Source of the DNA: Bacteroidaceae bacterium
Lineage (GTDB): Bacteria > Bacteroidota > Bacteroidia > Bacteroidales > Bacteroidaceae
Direction of reading: 5' to 3'
Assembly (NCBI GenBank): GCA_017480685.1
Contig: JAFUSD010000114.1
Span: 1-46,047 of the forward strand
Length of the DNA stretch: 46,047 bases
Shown here: positions 8,661-16,823 of the stretch, one piece after another
Numbering within the stretch: the first letter of the stretch is position 1
Layout of the letters: each line of letters starts with the position of its first letter
The notes under the pieces: generated by a model
What the model was told of the DNA's origin: nothing
The model's database searches: none
Seen by the model: the letters and a program-made list of their open reading frames with translations, nothing else
Program-made: the position numbers and the translations under genes

Positions 8661-10348
8661 TTCACTTTCTCGAGGAACTCTTTCAGCTGTGTTTCTTCTA
8701 CGTCGCCCATTGCATATTCGCGTTCTGCGTCGTGGCGTATCATGTCGAGCCACTGTTCGTAGGCTTCGGTGTATTCGGGTGTTTGTGTGCCTACGTACAG
8801 GTATTTGTTGTGGCGGTTGTGTGTGGTGAGTGCTTCAACCAGTTCGTCGGTGGTTGTGATTTCTCCTTCGTCGATGTCGGATATGAGGTCGTCGATGTCT
8901 TTCTTGGGGCTGAGCATGCCGCACATGTCGAGCCACTGGTCGGTGGGTAGTGGCGCGGTGTAGAGTCGGAGTGCGAGGTCGTAGTATTTGATTCCGTCTA
9001 TCAGGGCTTTATATTTGATGTAGCATCCCTCGAAGCGGTATTCGTCGGCATCGAGTCCTTGCTGTTGTAGCAGCGACTGCAGCAGTTCTTTGCCTGCTAC
9101 GACGAATTGTATGATGTATGGATTTGGGAATTCGAAGTCGATGATGTCGCGTCGTGCCGACTGCGGGCGTCCGTCTCGCTTTGGCCATTTGTTGATATCG
9201 CGCCATGTGCCCACGGTCTTGAGGTTGATTCCGGGCACTATGTATGTCTTTTCTCCGGTGGCCAGTATGTATGAGAAAGGTAGGTTTTGCAGTCGTGGGT
9301 GTGTTGTGAGTTTGCCCATCACCATCGAGAAGGCTCCTATGTTTGCCGGCCAGAGTATGTGGCTGCCCGATGCGGTCTTTGCGCCTCGTTCGAGTGTGCC
9401 CCAGTGTATTGGCCCCATCTTGTAGGCGTGGTTGCTTTGGTTGGTGCCCGAGCCTGCGTTGTAGAACGAGAATTGTCCGCCGATGAGTAGTGTGGATTTG
9501 TGGTGTGAGCATGAGAATGGTCCGCAGAGTGCAGCGCATGACTCGCCGTTGTCCATGTATGCGTTGGCGAAGAAGAGGCTTGCTTCGGCCGAGAAGCCTT
9601 TGCCTATGTGTACTGCCTCGCCTACGAACGACTCGCTCACTTTGGCTCCGGTGGTCACGGTGGCTCCCTTGGCCACGACCGAGTTTTCTATTATGACATC
9701 GGGGCCTATCAGTGTCGGTGCGTCGGTGCTGCTCAGCAGTGTTGTGTTTTCTATGAGTGTGGCTCCTTGTATCTCGCACATGGGGCACACTGTTGTGTTT
9801 ACTATCTCTTTGGTGCCTGTGATGCGGCATCCGGCTCCAATCTCGCCTCGGGTGGCTTGTGGGCGTAGGCTCAGTTCGTGTAGTGCCAGTGTTCTCACCT
9901 GTGGGTAGTGCATCATGAGCCAGGCTATCTGTGCTGTTAGTTTGTCGTAGATGACCACGTTGCCGTCGCCGCCTTCGTTGAGCACCGATATGGTGGTTCC
10001 GTTGCCGAATGTGGGTCGTCCGGTACAGCTTATGATGCCTGTGTTGGCGATGTAGCATCCGTCGGCTATGTTGTAGTTGGAGATGTATCCTCCTATGTTT
10101 TCGATGAAGCATCCGTTGCCGATGCTCACGTCTTTCAGGGTTGCATGGGCTATCGTGGGCCGGCGTTCAAATCCTTCCTCTACGATGATGGTGCCCTTCA
10201 TGGTTCCAATCTCTATCTTTCCGTAGAAGCTGACGTCTTTCAGGCGTGTGACATCAAAGTCTTCGGCCACGGTCACCTTGCTCCAGCTTTCGGCGCAGCA
10301 GCCGCGTGTGGTCAGCTCTGCAATCTCTTGTGGGGTTAGTTGTCGCAT
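8657..10348 (-). CDS. DUF4954 family protein (left-handed beta-helix)
   Basis: 563 residues. The first two thirds carry many short hexapeptide-like turns (for example IGNGCFIENIGGYISNYNIADGCYIANTG, IGAGCRITGT, ATLIENTTLLSSTDAPTLIGPDVIIENSVV), the pattern of a left-handed parallel beta-helix as in acyl/nucleotidyl sugar transferases. It matches the DUF4954 family that is common in Bacteroidota; no signal peptide, so cytoplasmic. The activity is not known; a sugar-nucleotide or acyl-transfer role is only inference. It starts 2 bp after the hflX stop, so the two form an operon. The 3' end merges with repeat array G. Confidence 0.85.
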   Translation of the reverse strand: MRQLTPQEIAELTTRGCCAESWSKVTVAEDFDVTRLKDVSFYGKIEIGTMKGTIIVEEGFERRPTIAHATLKDVSIGNGCFIENIGGYISNYNIADGCYIANTGIISCTGRPTFGNGTTISVLNEGGDGNVVIYDKLTAQIAWLMMHYPQVRTLALHELSLRPQATRGEIGAGCRITGTKEIVNTTVCPMCEIQGATLIENTTLLSSTDAPTLIGPDVIIENSVVAKGATVTTGAKVSESFVGEAVHIGKGFSAEASLFFANAYMDNGESCAALCGPFSCSHHKSTLLIGGQFSFYNAGSGTNQSNHAYKMGPIHWGTLERGAKTASGSHILWPANIGAFSMVMGKLTTHPRLQNLPFSYILATGEKTYIVPGINLKTVGTWRDINKWPKRDGRPQSARRDIIDFEFPNPYIIQFVVAGKELLQSLLQQQGLDADEYRFEGCYIKYKALIDGIKYYDLALRLYTAPLPTDQWLDMCGMLSPKKDIDDLISDIDEGEITTTDELVEALTTHNRHNKYLYVGTQTPEYTEAYEQWLDMIRHDAEREYAMGDVEETQLKEFLEKVK

Positions 10349-10350
10349 AG

Positions 10351-11565
10351 TTAGTATAAAAAGTCGTTATATGGATATTTTTGTACGTGCAGTTCTTTCA
10401 CCCTGCGGTATAGCAGTTCTTTCAGTTGTGGCATGTTGGCTCCGGTCTGTGCCGAGACGAAGAAGCAGTCGCCCTCTCCGATGCGTGCCATCCAGGTTTG
10501 CATCAGTTCGTCGAGCGATATGTTTTCTTTGCGTCGTGGTGTGAGGTCGTCGGGGTCTTGCGGTGTCCATGTGTAGGCATCTATTTTGTTGAAGACGATT
10601 AGTGTCGGCTTGTCGGCCGCTTTGAGGTCGGCCAGCGTCTGTTCCACCACTCGTATCTGCTCTTCGAAGTCGGGGTGTGATATGTCTACCACATGTACGA
10701 GCATGTCGGCTTCGCGCACCTCGTCGAGTGTGGATTTGAATGAGTCTACCAGGTCGGTGGGCAGCTTTCGTATGAAGCCCACGGTGTCGCTCAGGAGGAA
10801 CGGCAGGTTGTCGATTATCACCTTGCGCACTGTGGTGTCGAGTGTTGCAAACAGTTTGTTCTCGGCAAACACCTCGCTTTTGGCCAGCAGGTTCATCAGT
10901 GTCGACTTGCCCACGTTGGTGTAGCCCACGAGTGCCACTCTGATGAGCCGGCCGCGGTTCTTGCGTTGGGTGTTCTTCTGTGTGTCGATGTCTTTGAGCC
11001 GTTGTTTCAGCAGCGACATTCGGTTGCGGATGATGCGTTGGTCCATCTCGAGCTGTGTCTCGCCAGGTCCGCGCAGGCCTACGCTGCCGCCTCGCTGCCG
11101 TTCCAGGTGGGTCCACAGCCGGGTGAGGCGCGGAAGCATGTAGCGGTATTGCGCCAGCTCCACCTGTGTCTTGGCTGTGGCGGTCTGTGCTCGCATGGCG
11201 AAGATGTCGAGTATGAGCGATGTGCGGTCCAGAATCTTGACCTGCAACACCTTTTCAATGTTTCTTATCTGCTTGGCCGACAGTTCGTCGTCGAATATCA
11301 CCATTCCTACTTCGCGCTCGGCATCTTCTTCTGCCTCTATGTATGCGCGAATCTCTTCCAGTTTGCCCTGGCCCACGTAGGTCACGCTGCTCGGACCGCC
11401 CACACGTTGTGTGAAGCGTGCCACCACCTTGGCACCGGCCGTGTCGGCCAGAAATTCAAGCTCGTCGAGATATTCGCGAGTTTTGCGCTCGTTCTGATAA
11501 GGTGTTATCAGACCCACGATGACAGCGGTCTCTACCTTGGGTTCGGATATTACAAATTCCTTCAT
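10351..11565 (-). CDS. hflX: GTPase HflX
   Basis: 404 residues. HflX binds the large ribosomal subunit and splits stalled ribosomes. The N-terminal HflX domain includes VGGPSSVTYVGQGKLEEI and FDDELSAKQIRNIE; a conserved linker GLRGPGETQLEMDQR is at about 163-177. The GTPase domain has G1 GYTNVGKS at 214-221, G3 DTVGF at 260-264 and G4 NKID. It is the first gene of a likely hflX-DUF4954(-M16) unit. A minus-strand TAATTTTG box at 11592-11585, about 20 bp before the start, is a plausible -7 element. Confidence 0.97.
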   Translation of the reverse strand: MKEFVISEPKVETAVIVGLITPYQNERKTREYLDELEFLADTAGAKVVARFTQRVGGPSSVTYVGQGKLEEIRAYIEAEEDAEREVGMVIFDDELSAKQIRNIEKVLQVKILDRTSLILDIFAMRAQTATAKTQVELAQYRYMLPRLTRLWTHLERQRGGSVGLRGPGETQLEMDQRIIRNRMSLLKQRLKDIDTQKNTQRKNRGRLIRVALVGYTNVGKSTLMNLLAKSEVFAENKLFATLDTTVRKVIIDNLPFLLSDTVGFIRKLPTDLVDSFKSTLDEVREADMLVHVVDISHPDFEEQIRVVEQTLADLKAADKPTLIVFNKIDAYTWTPQDPDDLTPRRKENISLDELMQTWMARIGEGDCFFVSAQTGANMPQLKELLYRRVKELHVQKYPYNDFLY

Positions 11566-11584
11566 TGCGTTTTGTTTCCGGTTG

Positions 11585-11592
11585 CAAAATTA
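11585..11592 (-). promoter_or_regulatory. Probable hflX -7 box
   Basis: Minus-strand TAATTTTG matches TAnnTTTG and lies 20 bp before the hflX start codon. A matching -33 element is not evident. From here to 12407 there is no gene I can support; the stretch holds element E, a 19-bp duplication, a stem-loop and a partial MITE-like copy. Confidence 0.4.
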
Positions 11593-11727
11593 CGCAAAAA
11601 GTTTCTAATAGCGTGTATGTCTGCTCAGTTTTTTTGTTGTGAAGCACAAGTTTTCTTGTTTGCAGCCTCGAAAAAATGCTCGCGCGTGCGTATATATTTT
11701 AATGTGTGGATATGGGTGCTTTTCTGT

Positions 11728-11890
11728 GAGGATATCTGAATTCTTTAATTTTCGACGTAAATTATTAAATTTGCGACGTAAATTATTAAATTTTCCGCCG
11801 AAAAACAGTAAATTTACGTCGAAAATTAAAGAATTCAGATATCCTCGCAACAAAAGTAGGACGTACGTGCAACAAAATACAGATATCCCT
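11728..11890. repeat. Mirror-image 22-bp modular element E
   Basis: A perfect 36-bp inverted repeat (11728-11763 against 11811-11846) brackets 47 bp of related AT-rich sequence. Each arm begins with GAGGATATC and passes GAATTC, TTAATTTTCGACG. Inside and beyond, cores follow each other at 21-22 bp: GATATC 11731, CGACGT 11753 and 11774, CGCCGA 11796, CGTCGA 11817, GATATC 11839, ACGTACGT 11861, GATATC 11882. The element thus joins the GATATC arrays to the AT-rich F2 element; a 24-bp stretch (11740-11763) is identical to 20031-20054. It could form a strong cruciform or RNA hairpin. Confidence 0.9.
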
Positions 11891-11933
11891 GCACCAAACA
11901 TCAAACGGCTGCGCGGCATCGGGGCGCTGCGGT

Positions 11934-11971
11934 ATGCAGTGTGCATGATAATATGCAGTGTGCATGATAAT
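11934..11971. repeat. 19-bp direct duplication
   Basis: Two adjacent identical 19-bp copies (11934-11952 and 11953-11971) beginning ATGCAGTGTGCATGATAA. Each contains the short palindrome TGCA twice. No associated gene. Confidence 0.8.
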
Positions 11972-11979
11972 ATGCGTAA

Positions 11980-12004
11980 CCCGATACTGCCGGTAAGTAT
12001 CGGG
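11980..12004. other. Perfect 9-bp stem-loop
   Basis: CCCGATACT (11980-11988) pairs with AGTATCGGG (11996-12004) around a 7-nt loop. No T-run follows, so it is not a convincing terminator. The context is the intergenic stretch between divergent hflX and the VTC gene. Confidence 0.6.
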
Positions 12005-12170
12005 ATGACATTAAGGCAGGCTCCTGCTCATGGGAAGGGCTTGTGTTTAATGCATAAAGCATAATGAATGATGAATAGTGGGGGCATGTGGGGCTTGTAA
12101 GTCGCCATAACTGTACGCAACAAATGATTCACTGCATTTCCAGACGGCGATATATAACTGTATTATTTGC

Positions 12171-12286
12171 TCAGGTGTCTTGCTGCTTTGATGGTGCAAT
12201 GAGGCTTCATTGTAACCGAAAAGCAGTGAAACCGATGACAACAGGAAGACAGCCAAAGCGCATAACGACCTAATGACCTATTTGGG
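12171..12286. repeat. Partial copy of the MITE-like element
   Basis: Aligns along its whole length with 25268-25382, sharing TCAGGTGT, TTGCTGCTTTG, a central CATTG hairpin, GTGAAAC and the right end CCTAATGACC.ATTTGGG (about three quarters identical by eye). The left terminal inverted repeat of the 25-kb copy is not found here, so this copy looks truncated or decayed on its left. It lies upstream of the VTC gene. Confidence 0.75.
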
Positions 12287-12390
12287 TTTAAGTGTCTCCA
12301 AATGCTGCAAAACGACACTGAAAGTATTCAAAATGCTGGCTAAAAATCAAAAAAACGACTTCGGCGCATGGCTGAATGAAATAAAAGCTA

Positions 12391-12398
12391 TAAATTTG
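12391..12398 (+). promoter_or_regulatory. -7 box of the VTC operon
   Basis: TAAATTTG, an exact TAnnTTTG match. No TTTG is present at the correct -33 distance. Transcription would start near 12405, only a few bases before the first ATG of the VTC gene, which suggests that the downstream ATGs at 12429 or 12441 are the real start. Confidence 0.45.
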
Positions 12399-12407
12399 TA
12401 GCGCAAT

Positions 12408-13220
12408 ATGCACCATGTGCATCAAACCATGTCCATACCTATGACCAATCCGCAAGACCTGGAGATACAATCATTGCTCGGCCACCTGCCTCCAATCACG
12501 CTGGAGCAGATGGAGTCGATAAAACTGATGAACCGGCTCGACACGAAGTATGTAGCCACCAAACGACAGCTGATGGAACTGCTGAAGATGGTGGAGGGTA
12601 AGTACTATGTGCAGGAGATTGGCGAGTACAGGATATGCCCCTACCGCACCACCTACTTCGACACACCCGAGCATCGCATGTATATGATGCACCACAACGG
12701 GTGGTCGCGAAGGGTGAAGGTGAGGGTGCGCACATACCTCTCGAGCGGCGACCTCACATTCCTCGAGGTGAAAAACAAGAACAACCACGGCCGCACGAAG
12801 AAGAAACGCATACAGGTGTCATCGCTCGAAACGGCACAACAGACCGAGGGCGCACCCGAGCTGGTCCAGAAGAAGGCACACATACCGTTCAGCTCGATGC
12901 ACCAAGTGGTGCAGAACTTGTTCGACCGCATCACGCTGGTCAACATGGCCAAGACCGAACGACTGACCATCGACTTCAACATCCGCTTCCACAACTTCGA
13001 GACGGGACTCGATGCCGACAGCGGTCAGCTTGTGGTCATCGAACTCAAGCGCGACGGAAATGTATACTCACCGATATGCTCCCTGTTGCGCGACCTCCAC
13101 ATACAGCCCACCGGCTTCAGCAAGTGCTGTATAGGCATGGTGTGGACCGACCCCAACCTGAAACACAACAACTTCAAGGCAAAGGTCATGAGGCTGGCGA
13201 AACTGAACAGCCTCGCCTGA
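12408..13220 (+). CDS. VTC-domain protein (polyphosphate polymerase-like)
   Basis: Up to 270 residues, matching the VTC domain family, the tunnel-fold triphosphate-type domain first known from the yeast vacuolar polyphosphate polymerase. The fold is visible as basic and acidic strands lining a tunnel: NRLDTKYVA near 42-50, YRTTYFDTPEHRMYM (about 79-93), RVKVRVRTY, TFLEVKNKNNHGRTKKKR, LTIDFNIRF and LVVIELKRDG. The bacterial function is not established; polyphosphate synthesis or binding of a phosphorylated ligand is inference. It begins a run of five same-strand genes and VTC proteins are commonly beside DUF4956 genes. ATGs at 12429 and 12441 are alternative starts; the conserved part begins after them. 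Confidence 0.85.
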   Translation: MHHVHQTMSIPMTNPQDLEIQSLLGHLPPITLEQMESIKLMNRLDTKYVATKRQLMELLKMVEGKYYVQEIGEYRICPYRTTYFDTPEHRMYMMHHNGWSRRVKVRVRTYLSSGDLTFLEVKNKNNHGRTKKKRIQVSSLETAQQTEGAPELVQKKAHIPFSSMHQVVQNLFDRITLVNMAKTERLTIDFNIRFHNFETGLDADSGQLVVIELKRDGNVYSPICSLLRDLHIQPTGFSKCCIGMVWTDPNLKHNNFKAKVMRLAKLNSLA

Positions 13221-13316
13221 CAGGGATGGGGGGAGGCTTCATCCGGATGTAAATGACAAAATAATTAAATAGTAGATAAATCGTAAATCGTAAATCGTCA
13301 AATAGTAAATAATACG

Positions 13317-14024
13317 ATGGAATCACTCAACGACTTCATGTCGCTCATCACTGGCGACACTTACCGCCTGCTCGACCTCGTGTTCAGGCTTTTGGTGAAC
13401 ACAGTGTTCACAGTCATCATCGCCCGCTTCTTCTACTTCCCCAAGAGCCGGCGCATCGACTTCTTCTTCACCTACGTGCTCGTGGGGTTCGGCATCTTCA
13501 TGCTCATACACCTCATGGGCGACGCCAAGCTGAAGACCGGTATCGCCATGGGACTCTTCGCCATCTTCTGCATCATGAGGTACAGAACCGAGTCGGTGCC
13601 TATCCGAGAGATGACATACCTCTTCCTCGTCATATCCCTCGCTGCCATCAACGGCCTTGCATGGATGGCCGACATAAGCGACAAGCATCCCGACTTCTTC
13701 GCACCCGAACTCACGGCCATGATTGAACTCACAGTCACCGACCTACTCTTCGTGCTCGTCATCTGGATAGCAGAAGGCGGAAAGTGGGTTACAAGCCTCA
13801 GTACAAAATACATAAAGTACGACAAGATAGACCTCATCACACCCGAACGCCGCGGCGACCTCATCGACGACCTGCGCAAGCGCACTGGCCTCAACATCAA
13901 GGATGTGGCCATAGGCTCTATCGACTTCCTCAAGGATATGGCCCTCATCAAGGTGTACTACACCGAGACCGACAATAAAGATAACGACGATTCACTGCAA
14001 AAAATGCCAAAACTGTATGACTAA
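13317..14024 (+). CDS. DUF4956 membrane protein
   Basis: 235 residues with about four hydrophobic helices in the first 150 (LVFRLLVNTVFTVIIARFFYF, FFFTYVLVGFGIFMLIHLM, IAMGLFAIFCIMRYRTE, MTYLFLVISLAAINGLAW) and a soluble C-terminal domain. The stretch GIAMGLFAIFCIMRYRTESVPIREMTYLF is typical of DUF4956. It overlaps the next gene by 8 bp and follows the VTC gene by 96 bp; VTC plus DUF4956 is a recurrent bacterial neighbourhood, suggesting a shared inner-membrane system. Biochemical role unknown. Confidence 0.87.
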   Translation: MESLNDFMSLITGDTYRLLDLVFRLLVNTVFTVIIARFFYFPKSRRIDFFFTYVLVGFGIFMLIHLMGDAKLKTGIAMGLFAIFCIMRYRTESVPIREMTYLFLVISLAAINGLAWMADISDKHPDFFAPELTAMIELTVTDLLFVLVIWIAEGGKWVTSLSTKYIKYDKIDLITPERRGDLIDDLRKRTGLNIKDVAIGSIDFLKDMALIKVYYTETDNKDNDDSLQKMPKLYD

Positions 14025-14949
14025 ACACATCATAGCCATAGCACTGCTGCTGTCACCAGCCACACTGCTGGCACAAGAAGACTTCGGGTATGACCTGAGC
14101 ATCGGCGGCGAAACAAAGATAACAAAGGGGTATAAGCTCGAGATGGAAGCCTCGATGCGTACACAGAACGACGCCCGCGACATAGACCGCTTTGTACTGG
14201 GAGCAGGAGTGTCACGCCGCTTGTGGCAAAACACAGACAAGACCCTGAGCGTGAAAGCAACCGTGGGTGCTGAGTTCCTCTGGACACATAGCTTGCAAGA
14301 AACCGAGATGAAATACTTCCACGAAGACGCCGACCTCGTGAAAGCCGGATACTTCCAGGTGGGCGACCTCCGCGGATGGAACGTCACCGACAGCTACTGG
14401 CGCAACCGCCTGCGCTTCAACGCATCGCTGTCGGCCAACTATGCGCCAGACAAACGGTGGACATTCACACTGAAAGAGACACTGCAGCACTCACACTACT
14501 TCACCGTCTCTGCTCATAGAATCAAGTATCGTCCCGACGAATACAACAGCCCGATCGACGATGAAGACAACATAGAATGGATTTACACACCATACCTCTA
14601 CGACGACGATACATACGCAGGCAATGACAACGTAGACGCCGACGGTAATGTAATAGGCCGAACACTGAACGAAGACATGGACCGCAAGTACCGTAAAGAC
14701 CGCACCATACTGCGCTCAAAGCTTACCGTGAGCTACGACATCAAGGGATTCCCGATAGATATCTTCGCTTCGGCAGACTATGGATGCGGACTCAACTACC
14801 ATGCCAACAAGTGGAGATTCAGCGGCGGCTACGACTACAAAATCAACAAAACCAACAAGCTGACCATGTTCTACAGATTCACAACACACGACGACGAAGA
14901 CGAGCCAAACGGACACCTCGTAGGGCTGGGATACAAGTTCGACTTCTGA
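14017..14949 (+). CDS. DUF2490 outer-membrane barrel protein
   Basis: 310 residues with a signal peptide (about 1-19, LLSPATLLAQ). The mature part is a series of amphipathic beta-strands with aromatic girdles (YWRNRLRFNASLSANY, RWTFTLKETLQHSHYF, KLTVSYDIKGFPIDIFAS) and a C-terminal Phe (YKFDF), as expected for an outer-membrane barrel. It matches the DUF2490 family. An acidic loop (about 170-220, rich in Asp/Glu, including DNVDADGNV) is an odd insertion that may be surface-exposed and bind calcium. Translational coupling with the DUF4956 gene is suggested by the 8-bp overlap. Confidence 0.85.
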   Translation: MTKHIIAIALLLSPATLLAQEDFGYDLSIGGETKITKGYKLEMEASMRTQNDARDIDRFVLGAGVSRRLWQNTDKTLSVKATVGAEFLWTHSLQETEMKYFHEDADLVKAGYFQVGDLRGWNVTDSYWRNRLRFNASLSANYAPDKRWTFTLKETLQHSHYFTVSAHRIKYRPDEYNSPIDDEDNIEWIYTPYLYDDDTYAGNDNVDADGNVIGRTLNEDMDRKYRKDRTILRSKLTVSYDIKGFPIDIFASADYGCGLNYHANKWRFSGGYDYKINKTNKLTMFYRFTTHDDEDEPNGHLVGLGYKFDF

Positions 14950-14990
14950 CATCACACAAATACAATAACTACATATAAAGATAAAGAAAC

Positions 14991-15398
14991 ATGAAAAAAC
15001 TAATTTCACTGATAGCAGCATTGTCGATAGCCGGAGCAATGCATGCCGACGACTACACACTCTACATCGTAGCCAACTCAACTACTAATTATACACTGGC
15101 CAAAGTGCAGAAAATCACTTTCGAAAACGGCAACGTAGTGGTGAACATGAAGGACGGCACCAAGCAGTCGACCGCCATTAGCGCCGTGAGCAGAATCTAT
15201 TTCGACATAGCAGCTGCATTTGAAGGCGAAGACGTGAACCAAGACGGAAGTGTGGACACACAAGACGTACTGGCTATATACGAGTTCATGCAGAACTATA
15301 CCGACGGTGCAACCATCGGAAATGAAGACGTGAACCAAGACGGAACGGTAGACACACAAGATGTCCTGCAAGTGTATGAATATATGCAAAACAACTGA
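14991..15398 (+). CDS. Small exported dockerin type I protein
   Basis: 135 residues: a signal peptide (about 1-19, ending MHA), a small beta domain (20-72, ending AVSRIYFD), then two dockerin-like repeats at about 81-101 and 113-133. Each repeat has a calcium loop DVNQDGxVDTQDV followed by a helix L.xYE(F/Y)MQN, as in type I dockerins. No cohesin is recognisable in the window. It sits between the DUF2490 barrel and the beta-helix gene, so it may dock onto a partner at the cell surface. The small N-terminal domain resembles the first 70 residues of the next protein (both end in an I..I.F motif before the functional domain). Confidence 0.88.
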   Translation: MKKLISLIAALSIAGAMHADDYTLYIVANSTTNYTLAKVQKITFENGNVVVNMKDGTKQSTAISAVSRIYFDIAAAFEGEDVNQDGSVDTQDVLAIYEFMQNYTDGATIGNEDVNQDGTVDTQDVLQVYEYMQNN

Positions 15399-15461
15399 CA
15401 AACCATCAGAACTAACGCATAAACACAAGACACATCCGACATCACATAACGATAATACGGC

Positions 15462-16760
15462 ATGAAAAGACTGTTTACCATCATAACCATTATGGCACTC
15501 GTGTGCTCTGAAAGCCTTCACGCTCAGAACGCATACGTCTGTCACGGCTATAGCTACGACACTTATGCTATAGCAGATATAGGCGATATGCAATTCTCGG
15601 CAAATAAAGACACTGTTGAAATCTGTGGCGAGACCTATGAGGTAGCAGACATTGACAGCATAACGTTCAGCGAACCGAAGTTCCCGACGATAAGCATCGT
15701 ATATAGCGGAAACTCGGCCACGGTGACTATTCCGTCATCGATCACGGGCGTGACGTGTACAAGCGGCACCAGCTCACATGTTGTGCTCACATCAACCAAC
15801 ACCACCACAGAATACCTCTACACAGCATCGGGCTCATCGACAAACGGCTCGCTCACCATCAACGGTTCCTATAAGATGTCGCTGATGCTGCCAGGACTGA
15901 CGCTGACATCGGGAACGGGCGATGCAATCGACATAGAGTGTGGCAAACGTATAGACATCATACTGAAGGAAGGAACCACCAATACCTTGGCCGACTATGC
16001 TGGCGGTGACCAAAAAGGGGCACTGTATGCCAAGGGACATATAGAGCTGAAAGGCGCCGGAACACTTAATGTCACTGGAAACTGTAAGCACGCAATATGT
16101 GCCAAGGAGTACTTCATAGTGAAAGCATCGGTGGGAACGGTGAACATACTTGCAGCCAAGAACGACGGCATACACTGCGGACGCGGCGAGAAAGGAAGTG
16201 AGCACAACTACTTCCAGATGAACGGCGGTACACTCAATATCAGCGGATGCGGAAGCGACTGCATCGACTCCGACGACTACGGATGCGTAAATATTAAAGG
16301 CGGTACGCTGAAGCTCGACGTCTCTGGCACCGATGCAGCCGGAATCCTTTGCGACAGCATCTACAAGCAGTCGGGCGGCGACATCACCTTCACTGCAGGC
16401 GGTCAGGAAAGCAAGGGAATCCATGCTTCCTACTCGGCCACATTCAAGGGTGGAACCGTGACAGGAACCGTGTCGGGTGCAGGAGCACGAGGCATACGTG
16501 GTAAGAAAGTGATAAAACTCACCGGAACCGTAAAGAACGGAGGAGCTCTCCTGTTCACCGGAACCGATGTAGAACTTACCGTAAGCGGCGAATACTACAG
16601 CACTACGCAATGTGTCGGCATACTGACAGATACCACATTGGAGCAAACCGGCGGCGACCTCACCATCACTGTCACCAACTCAAAGGCAGCCGACATTGTG
16701 GCGACAACCAGCGATACATGGACTGGCGGCACACGCAACGGTGTGGGCAAGGCACAATAA
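15462..16760 (+). CDS. Carbohydrate-binding beta-helix protein (Cthe_2159-type)
   Basis: 432 residues, signal peptide about 1-21 (CSESLHAQ). After a short N-terminal beta domain (EVADIDSITFSEP, about 60-72) it consists of right-handed beta-helix coils with repeating G.TLNI.G., GHIELKGAGTLNVTGN, NDGIHCG, SDCIDSDDYGCVNIKGGTL motifs. This pattern, including the KGALYAKGHIELKG and KHAICAKEYF turns, is that of the carbohydrate-binding family typified by Cthe_2159 (polysaccharide-binding beta-helix with calcium sites). It closes the five-gene set and is followed by a strong hairpin (16780-16807). Ligand cannot be told from sequence. Confidence 0.85.
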   Translation: MKRLFTIITIMALVCSESLHAQNAYVCHGYSYDTYAIADIGDMQFSANKDTVEICGETYEVADIDSITFSEPKFPTISIVYSGNSATVTIPSSITGVTCTSGTSSHVVLTSTNTTTEYLYTASGSSTNGSLTINGSYKMSLMLPGLTLTSGTGDAIDIECGKRIDIILKEGTTNTLADYAGGDQKGALYAKGHIELKGAGTLNVTGNCKHAICAKEYFIVKASVGTVNILAAKNDGIHCGRGEKGSEHNYFQMNGGTLNISGCGSDCIDSDDYGCVNIKGGTLKLDVSGTDAAGILCDSIYKQSGGDITFTAGGQESKGIHASYSATFKGGTVTGTVSGAGARGIRGKKVIKLTGTVKNGGALLFTGTDVELTVSGEYYSTTQCVGILTDTTLEQTGGDLTITVTNSKAADIVATTSDTWTGGTRNGVGKAQ

Positions 16761-16779
16761 TAATATAAAAATAACACAC

Positions 16780-16807
16780 GAGACCCTCTTACTCACAAGA
16801 GGGTCTC
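16780..16807 (+). terminator. 11-bp hairpin between the beta-helix gene and pyrH
   Basis: GAGACCCTCTT (16780-16790) pairs perfectly with AAGAGGGTCTC (16797-16807) around a 6-nt loop. The following TTAAA is a weak T-run. It ends only 16 bp before the pyrH start chosen here, so it may end the upstream operon, protect its 3' end, or cover pyrH initiation. Confidence 0.65.
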
Positions 16808-16823
16808 TTAAATGATATACAAT

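Noticed and set aside
16780-16807. Riboswitch or attenuator for pyrH
   Set aside because: A single perfect hairpin with no alternative pairing partner is visible; a 3' end structure of the upstream gene is simpler.
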